A stretch of 10,656 nt of DNA from Anaerolineales bacterium UBA6663 (GTDB lineage: Bacteria > Chloroflexota > Anaerolineae > Anaerolineales > UBA6663), in the NCBI GenBank assembly GCA_002455335.1, contig DKKP01000096.1, forward strand, positions 1 through 10,656. The letters run 5' to 3'. The position numbers and the translations under genes were made by a program. Shown piece by piece: positions 6,691 to 10,656 of the stretch; within the stretch, counting starts at the first letter, position 1, and each line of letters starts with the position of its first letter. Below the pieces are notes generated by a model, which saw only the letters and a program-made list of their open reading frames with translations, was not told the origin of the DNA and did no database searches.

Positions 6691-7911
6691 TCAGGCAAAA
6701 CCCTCGTTCAAAAAGCGTTCGGCGAGCGCGGCGTGGAGGGCGGCGCCGCGGGCCATGACCTTTTCGTCGAGCACCATCCGGTTCGAATGGAGGCCGCAGC
6801 ACTGGCGCCAGTCGCTGCCCGCCTCGCTGGCGCCGAGCCAGAACATCGCGCCGGGCACTTTTTCGAGGACATATGCGAAATCTTCGGCCCCCATCACCGG
6901 ATTGTCCATCGTCAGCCAAGCCGCCTCGCCGAATGTCTCTTCGACGACGCGCTGGCCAAAGGCGGCGGCGCGGCTGTCGCATACGGTGACGGGGAAGCCT
7001 TCCTCGATCGCCACCTCGGCGGTGCAGCCATGCGCTTCGGCGATCGCGGGGACAAGGCGCCGCAGTTCGGCGGCGACCATCGCGCGGCGATGCGGCGACA
7101 GGGTGCGGATCGTGCCCTGCATGTCCGCGGTTTCGGGGATGATGTTGTTCGTCGTGCCCGCGGCGATCTTCGCGATGGTGATGACGGCGGGATCGAAGAC
7201 CGAGATGCGGCGCGTCACCATCGTCTGGATCGCGGTGACGATCGCGCAGGCGACGGGGATGGGGTCGATCGCATCCTGCGGCATCGAGGCGTGGCCGCCG
7301 GCGCCCTTGACGGTGATCGAAAGGACGTCGGACGAAGCGAGCAGCGGCCCGGCGCGCCCCGCGAAGATGCCGTGCGGCGCGTTGGGCATGATGTGGAGCG
7401 CGAAGGCCGCGTCGGGCAGCGGATCGATCAGCCCGTCGTCGAGCATAAACCGCGCGCCATGATGCCCTTCCTCGCCGGGCTGGAACATGAACATCACCGT
7501 GCCGGGCAGGCGGTCGCGCGCCGCGCAGAGCAGCTTCGCCGCGCCGACGAGCATCGCGACATGCGTATCATGACCGCAGGCATGCATCGCACCGCTGGTT
7601 TCGGAGGTGAATGCGAGGCCCGTATCCTCGACCAGCGGCAGCGCGTCCATGTCGCCGCGCAGCAGCACGGTGCGCGCGTTCCCCCCGTTCCCCGCCAAAC
7701 CCCCGCGCAGGATCGCGACCAGCCCCGTGGTCGACGGCCCTTCGCGAAATTCGAGCGGCAGGCCGGCGAGCGCATCCTTGATCTTGGCGAGCGTCTTGGG
7801 GTTCTGAAGGCCGAGTTCCGGTTCGCGGTGGATCGCGCGGCGCAGATCGACAAGATCATCGAGAAGGGTTTCGGCCTCGGCGGGCCAGCGGCTTGTTTCG
7901 GTCGGCGTCAT
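6691..7911 (-). CDS. M20D-family amidohydrolase (N-acyl amino acid / hippurate hydrolase type)
   Basis: This 406-aa cytoplasmic metallohydrolase cleaves an amide bond between an acyl group and an amino acid, or a similar conjugate; the true substrate cannot be read from sequence. M20D motifs appear in order: HREPELG (28-34), RGDMDALP (85-92), MHACGHDTH (109-117, with metal-ligand Cys112 and His114), QPGEEGHHGARFM (144-156, Glu147/Glu148), GGHASMP in the dimerisation lid (205-211), and GAEDFAYVL near the C-terminus (341-349). Length is normal for the family. I prefer the ATG at 7911 (MTPTETSRW), which has GAGG 8 bases upstream; a GTG at 7938 would add nine residues and cannot be excluded. It follows the permease gene by 55 bp and is probably the last gene of that operon. 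It belongs to the family of IAA-amino acid hydrolases and hippuricase. Confidence 0.92.
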   Translation of the reverse strand: MTPTETSRWPAEAETLLDDLVDLRRAIHREPELGLQNPKTLAKIKDALAGLPLEFREGPSTTGLVAILRGGLAGNGGNARTVLLRGDMDALPLVEDTGLAFTSETSGAMHACGHDTHVAMLVGAAKLLCAARDRLPGTVMFMFQPGEEGHHGARFMLDDGLIDPLPDAAFALHIMPNAPHGIFAGRAGPLLASSDVLSITVKGAGGHASMPQDAIDPIPVACAIVTAIQTMVTRRISVFDPAVITIAKIAAGTTNNIIPETADMQGTIRTLSPHRRAMVAAELRRLVPAIAEAHGCTAEVAIEEGFPVTVCDSRAAAFGQRVVEETFGEAAWLTMDNPVMGAEDFAYVLEKVPGAMFWLGASEAGSDWRQCCGLHSNRMVLDEKVMARGAALHAALAERFLNEGFA

Positions 7912-7966
7912 CTCTCGATCCTCGATTGGGGGCGTCACGCGATCCTAGAACGTCGCCGCCGGCTTG

Positions 7967-9193
7967 TCAGCCTGCCGCGGCGCGGCCGAGGGTCAGCACG
8001 GCGAGCGCGATGGCGATGGCGCTGCCGTGCAGGACGATGCGGCCCCAGCGGGTCGGGGCGGGGTCGACCCATTCGACGACGAATGCGGTCGCCGACTGGA
8101 TGCCATAATAGAGAACGAAGGCTTTGGACGCCCAGGCGATGACGGTGAAGATGTCGCCCGCCCACACCACCGCGATCGAGGCTGATGCTGCGATGACATA
8201 GCCGATAGCGACGGGGATTCGCTGGCGCGAGGCGCCGGCGACGAGGCCGCTGGCGCCGTTGAGATCGGCCACCGCCGCCGAAAGCTGCGACAACAGGGCT
8301 GCGACGATGATCGCCGGCGCGACGAGGGTGCCGACGGGGCGCAGCAGTTCGATGACATGGGTGTCGCCGCCCTCGGGCGGCAGGCGCCCGTCGAGCCACG
8401 GCGTCAGGAGGCTGATGAAGAGCATGTAGACGACGAAGGCGATCCACTGCGCATGGCGCATCGTGCGCACTCGCGTCGCGCGGTCGTAGCTGTCGCCGAG
8501 GTAGCGAGACGTCTCGAACCCCTGGACGAGGATGATGAGGCCGAGCAGGATGCGGACCGCGTCGAAACCCTCCGCCTGGTCGGCGAGCGGACGGACCGCG
8601 ACCGTTCCCGCCGCGACCTCCGACCCCAGCGCCCAGGCGAGCGCGGCGATGAGCGCGGCGATCATCGCCAGCTTGAGCCCGACCGAGCCAAGCTCGACAT
8701 GCTCGAGCCAGCGCAGACCGCCGAAATAGCCGAGCGTGCCGAGCAGCGCGAGGATCGCGGTCGTCATCCCGTGCGCAACCACCGGATCGACGACGCCGAA
8801 CGCCTTGAGCGCGAAATCGGCGAGCAGGTCGAGATAATAAGCGACCGAGACGAAATAGGCGAGGATCAGCGCAAGATCGGCGGCGCGGTCGAGCCAGAGC
8901 AGCACCGGCGGCGGCGATTCGGCCGCGAGCATCGGTTCGAGGCGACTGATATTGTCGCGCACCGCAAGGCCGAAAAGATAGGAAATGGCGCAGAGTGCCG
9001 CCATCGCCGCGACCGCATAATGGCCCGCGACATGGCCAAGGATCGGCCCCGCGACGAGGAAGCCCGACCCGATGATCGACGCGAGCGGCGTGACGGTCGC
9101 GCGCCAGTCGCGCGAACGCAGCAGCGGCGGCGACAGCATCACCGCCGCGGTCGCGATCGCGACGACGAGCAGGACGAGGTCGGTCGAACTCAT
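7967..9193 (-). CDS. APC-superfamily-like integral membrane protein (putative amino acid or related permease)
   Basis: This 408-aa protein is mostly hydrophobic, with about 12 membrane-spanning segments by eye (near 4-21, 36-56, 60-78, 104-128, 142-158, 170-190, 212-226, 248-266, 286-305, 327-345, 350-372 and 386-404). The segment LASIIGSGFLVAGPIL (37-52) resembles the broken first helix of APC transporters, and the FETSRYLGDSYDRATRVRTMR loop after the seventh segment resembles the corresponding conserved loop. On this basis it is a secondary transporter, but the resemblance is moderate and the substrate is unknown. Its ATG overlaps the acyl-CoA dehydrogenase stop in an ATGA arrangement, so it is translated from the same message. 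Its neighbours suggest uptake of an amino acid conjugate or a breakdown product. Confidence 0.7.
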   Translation of the reverse strand: MSSTDLVLLVVAIATAAVMLSPPLLRSRDWRATVTPLASIIGSGFLVAGPILGHVAGHYAVAAMAALCAISYLFGLAVRDNISRLEPMLAAESPPPVLLWLDRAADLALILAYFVSVAYYLDLLADFALKAFGVVDPVVAHGMTTAILALLGTLGYFGGLRWLEHVELGSVGLKLAMIAALIAALAWALGSEVAAGTVAVRPLADQAEGFDAVRILLGLIILVQGFETSRYLGDSYDRATRVRTMRHAQWIAFVVYMLFISLLTPWLDGRLPPEGGDTHVIELLRPVGTLVAPAIIVAALLSQLSAAVADLNGASGLVAGASRQRIPVAIGYVIAASASIAVVWAGDIFTVIAWASKAFVLYYGIQSATAFVVEWVDPAPTRWGRIVLHGSAIAIALAVLTLGRAAAG

Positions 9194-10362
9194 CGACCGC
9201 CGAAGAGCTGCCGCCCCGCCAGATCGAGCATGATTTCCTCGCTGCCGCCGCCGATCGCGTTGACGCGGACCTCGCGGTAGATGCGTTCGACCTTGCTGCC
9301 GGTGATGTAGCTCGCGCCGCCCAGCACCTGCGCCGCCTCGCGCGCGACCGCTTCGAGCATCCGGGTCGCCTGCACCTTGAGCATCGCGAAATCGGCGGGG
9401 CGGTCCCTGCCGGTCTTAACCTGCCACGCGCAGAGGTCGACCCACGCCTGCGTCGCTTCGATCTGGCGTTCCATATCGGCGAGCTTGATGCGGATCGACT
9501 GATGGCCGACGAGCGGCTTGCCGAACGTCTCGCGGTTTTGCGCCCATTCGGCGGCCTCGGCGAGCGCGACGCGGGCATAGGCGCAGCAGCCCATCGCCAT
9601 GCCGAGCCGTTCCGAATTGAAGTTGCGCATGATGCCGATGAAGCCGCCATTCTCGGGCCCGATCAGATTTGTCGCGGGGACGCGCACGTCGCCGAAGTGA
9701 ATTGCCGCAGTGTCGCTGCAGCGCCAGCCCATCTTGTCGAGCCGCGAGCGTTCGACGCCGGGCGCGTCCATGTCGATGAGCAGCAGCGAGATACCGCCCG
9801 CGCCCGGCCCGCCGGTGCGCACCGCGCAGGTCAGCCAATCGGCGCGCATGCCGCTGGTGATGAACATCTTGCCGCCGTTGACGACATAATCGTTGCCGTC
9901 GCGCACTGCCGTCGTCTTGAGGTTCGCGACGTCGCTGCCGCCGCCCGCTTCGGTAATGCCGAGCGCGATGATCTTTTCCCCCGCGAGCACGGGCGGCGCG
10001 ACGCGCTGTTTCAATTCCTCCGAACCGAGCGCGAGGATCGGCGGCAGGCCGATGCCGTGCGTCATCAGCGAGGCGCCCAGCCCGCCCGCGCCGACCGCGG
10101 CGAGCTCCTCGGTCAGCACGAGGCCGTGGAAATTGTCGAAGCCTTCCGAATGGCCGCCATATTGCTCGGGGTATCGCAGGCCAAGGATACCCGCTTCCGC
10201 CGCCTTCTTGTGCAGCGCGCGCGGCAGTTCGCCCTCGGCTTCCCAGCGGTCGATGTGCGGTGCGATCTCGCGTTCGACGAAGCGGCGGACGCTTTGCGCC
10301 AGCGCCTCGTGGGTTTCGTCATAATAGGGGGAACGGGCGCGCCAGTCGTCAAAAGCAGTCAT
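9190..10362 (-). CDS. Acyl-CoA dehydrogenase (IVD/LCAD-type)
   Basis: This 390-aa flavoprotein introduces a trans-2 double bond into an acyl-CoA, passing electrons to ETF. The N-terminal helical domain is at about 10-125. The first family signature is GITEAGGGSDVANLKT (135-150), followed by the VNGGKMFITSG strand pair (161-171). The C-terminal four-helix domain carries the second signature (QVLGGASYITGSKVERIYR, 345-363). The position of MCAD's catalytic Glu reads GGGSEEIM, without Glu; instead Glu251 in FNSERLGMA matches the helix-G base of isovaleryl-CoA and long-chain acyl-CoA dehydrogenases. Chain-length preference is not clear. I start at the ATG at 10362 (MTAFDDWRARSP), which gives the normal family length; the open frame runs further upstream but reads as junk. 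It leads a three-gene minus-strand operon, divergent from a dipeptidase. Confidence 0.93.
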   Translation of the reverse strand: MTAFDDWRARSPYYDETHEALAQSVRRFVEREIAPHIDRWEAEGELPRALHKKAAEAGILGLRYPEQYGGHSEGFDNFHGLVLTEELAAVGAGGLGASLMTHGIGLPPILALGSEELKQRVAPPVLAGEKIIALGITEAGGGSDVANLKTTAVRDGNDYVVNGGKMFITSGMRADWLTCAVRTGGPGAGGISLLLIDMDAPGVERSRLDKMGWRCSDTAAIHFGDVRVPATNLIGPENGGFIGIMRNFNSERLGMAMGCCAYARVALAEAAEWAQNRETFGKPLVGHQSIRIKLADMERQIEATQAWVDLCAWQVKTGRDRPADFAMLKVQATRMLEAVAREAAQVLGGASYITGSKVERIYREVRVNAIGGGSEEIMLDLAGRQLFGGR

Positions 10363-10381
10363 GCCGCGATGCTGCGCCCGG

Positions 10382-10397
10382 TTGACGTGGACGTCAA
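10382..10397. promoter_or_regulatory. Perfect palindrome TTGACGT-GG-ACGTCAA, candidate operator
   Basis: A 16-bp inverted repeat with 7-bp arms and a 2-bp centre lies between the acyl-CoA dehydrogenase (20 bp from its ATG) and the divergent dipeptidase. As I recall, TTnACGTnnACGTnAA-type palindromes are bound by MerR-family LiuR regulators of branched-chain amino acid and acyl-CoA breakdown genes in proteobacteria, which would fit the neighbouring IVD-type gene; this link is from memory and unverified. I could not place convincing -35/-10 pairs around it. Confidence 0.55.
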
Positions 10398-10477
10398 GGG
10401 AAGCGCGACCTTGCAGTGGCGTACAGACGATAAATTTCGGCTCGATTTCCTCGCCATGCACCTTAAGGTCGCCATCT

Positions 10478-10656
10478 ATGACGAAATCTATCCTGCTCGC
10501 CGGCCTCGCCGCGCTCGCCCTTGTCTCCACTCCCGCCGCCGCGCAGTCCTCGCCCGAGGCGGTGGCCGAGGCCGCGCTCAAGAAGGCGCCGGTCTTCGAC
10601 GGGCATAATGACGTGCCCTGGGCGCTGCGCGAGCGCGCCGACAATATGATCAACGG
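10478..10656 (+). CDS. Secreted M19 (renal-type) dipeptidase, N-terminal part (cut by window edge)
   Basis: The visible 59 codons begin MTKSILLAGLAALALV and end a signal peptide at PAAA-Q (residues 20-23), so the protein is exported to the periplasm. The mature part soon reads VFDGHNDVPWALRER (residues 39-53); the DGHND motif carries His and Asp zinc ligands of M19 membrane dipeptidases, which split dipeptides and some related amide bonds. The remaining metal ligands lie outside the window. AAGG lies 9 bases before the ATG at 10478. The gene is divergent from the acyl-CoA dehydrogenase operon and shares its 115-bp intergenic region and palindrome, so the two may be co-regulated. Family is fairly certain from the N-terminus alone; completeness of the gene cannot be judged. 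Confidence 0.85.
   Translation, partial: MTKSILLAGLAALALVSTPAAAQSSPEAVAEAALKKAPVFDGHNDVPWALRERADNMIN

Noticed and set aside
6637..8142. Plus-strand open frame (501 codons) opposite the amidohydrolase
   Set aside because: The opposite strand encodes a complete M20D enzyme with all motifs; the antisense translation has no recognisable domain.
7935..9650. Minus-strand open frame (571 codons) in another frame of the permease and dehydrogenase
   Set aside because: Its translation is extremely Arg- and Ala-rich and spans two genuine genes in a different frame.
10363..10653. N-terminal extension of the acyl-CoA dehydrogenase frame by 97 codons
   Set aside because: The extension has no family resemblance, crosses the palindrome and the divergent dipeptidase start, and the ATG at 10362 gives the normal length.

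Overview
The window is GC-rich bacterial DNA and reads as at least three, possibly four, blocks of different origin joined in one contig. It contains no rRNA, tRNA, CRISPR array or insertion sequence that I can recognise. My main conclusion is that the most eye-catching object, an in-frame WXG100-NadB fusion ORF in the middle, is best explained as a mosaic: either an assembly chimera, likely from a metagenome, or less likely a real recombination. I do not think it is a new protein.

Block A (1-4878, all minus strand) is a tightly packed two-component signalling cluster. In transcription order it holds a 741-aa pseudoreceiver-GAF-GAF-histidine kinase, a 196-aa stand-alone receiver of the phytochrome-partner (Rcp1-like) kind, a 142-aa stand-alone receiver, a 497-aa receiver-PAS-histidine kinase with degraded catalytic motifs, and a receiver cut by the window edge. 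Neighbours overlap by 35, 4 and 14 bp or are 2 bp apart, so this is almost certainly one operon. No DNA-binding or enzymatic output domain is visible. A 286-bp intergenic region (4879-5164) with a set of CGTAAA half-sites separates it from a divergent ORF that begins with a WXG100-type (ESX / type VII secretion substrate-like) module. Multi-receiver kinase clusters next to a WXG100 protein would fit Chloroflexota or Actinomycetota; this is a low-confidence inference.

Block B (about 5465-6463, plus strand) is the C-terminal 60% of L-aspartate oxidase (NadB), fused in frame behind the WXG100 module and lacking the N-terminal FAD-binding part. It seems to have two parts. From 5465 to 5785 every one of 107 consecutive codons ends in G or C. 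From 5786 to the stop roughly a quarter end in A or T. The second part looks proteobacterial.

Block C (about 6691-10656) resembles an alphaproteobacterium of the sphingomonad kind, judged from gene types and codon style only. On the minus strand lie an IVD/LCAD-type acyl-CoA dehydrogenase, an APC-like membrane permease overlapping it by 4 bp, and an M20D amidohydrolase. Divergent from these is the start of a secreted M19 (renal-type) dipeptidase. A perfect 16-bp palindrome sits between the divergent pair. Together they could form a module that takes up and hydrolyses N-acyl amino acids or peptides and oxidises the released acyl chains, which is an inference from context. Between blocks B and C, 6464-6690 is non-coding and holds several short GC-rich hairpins.
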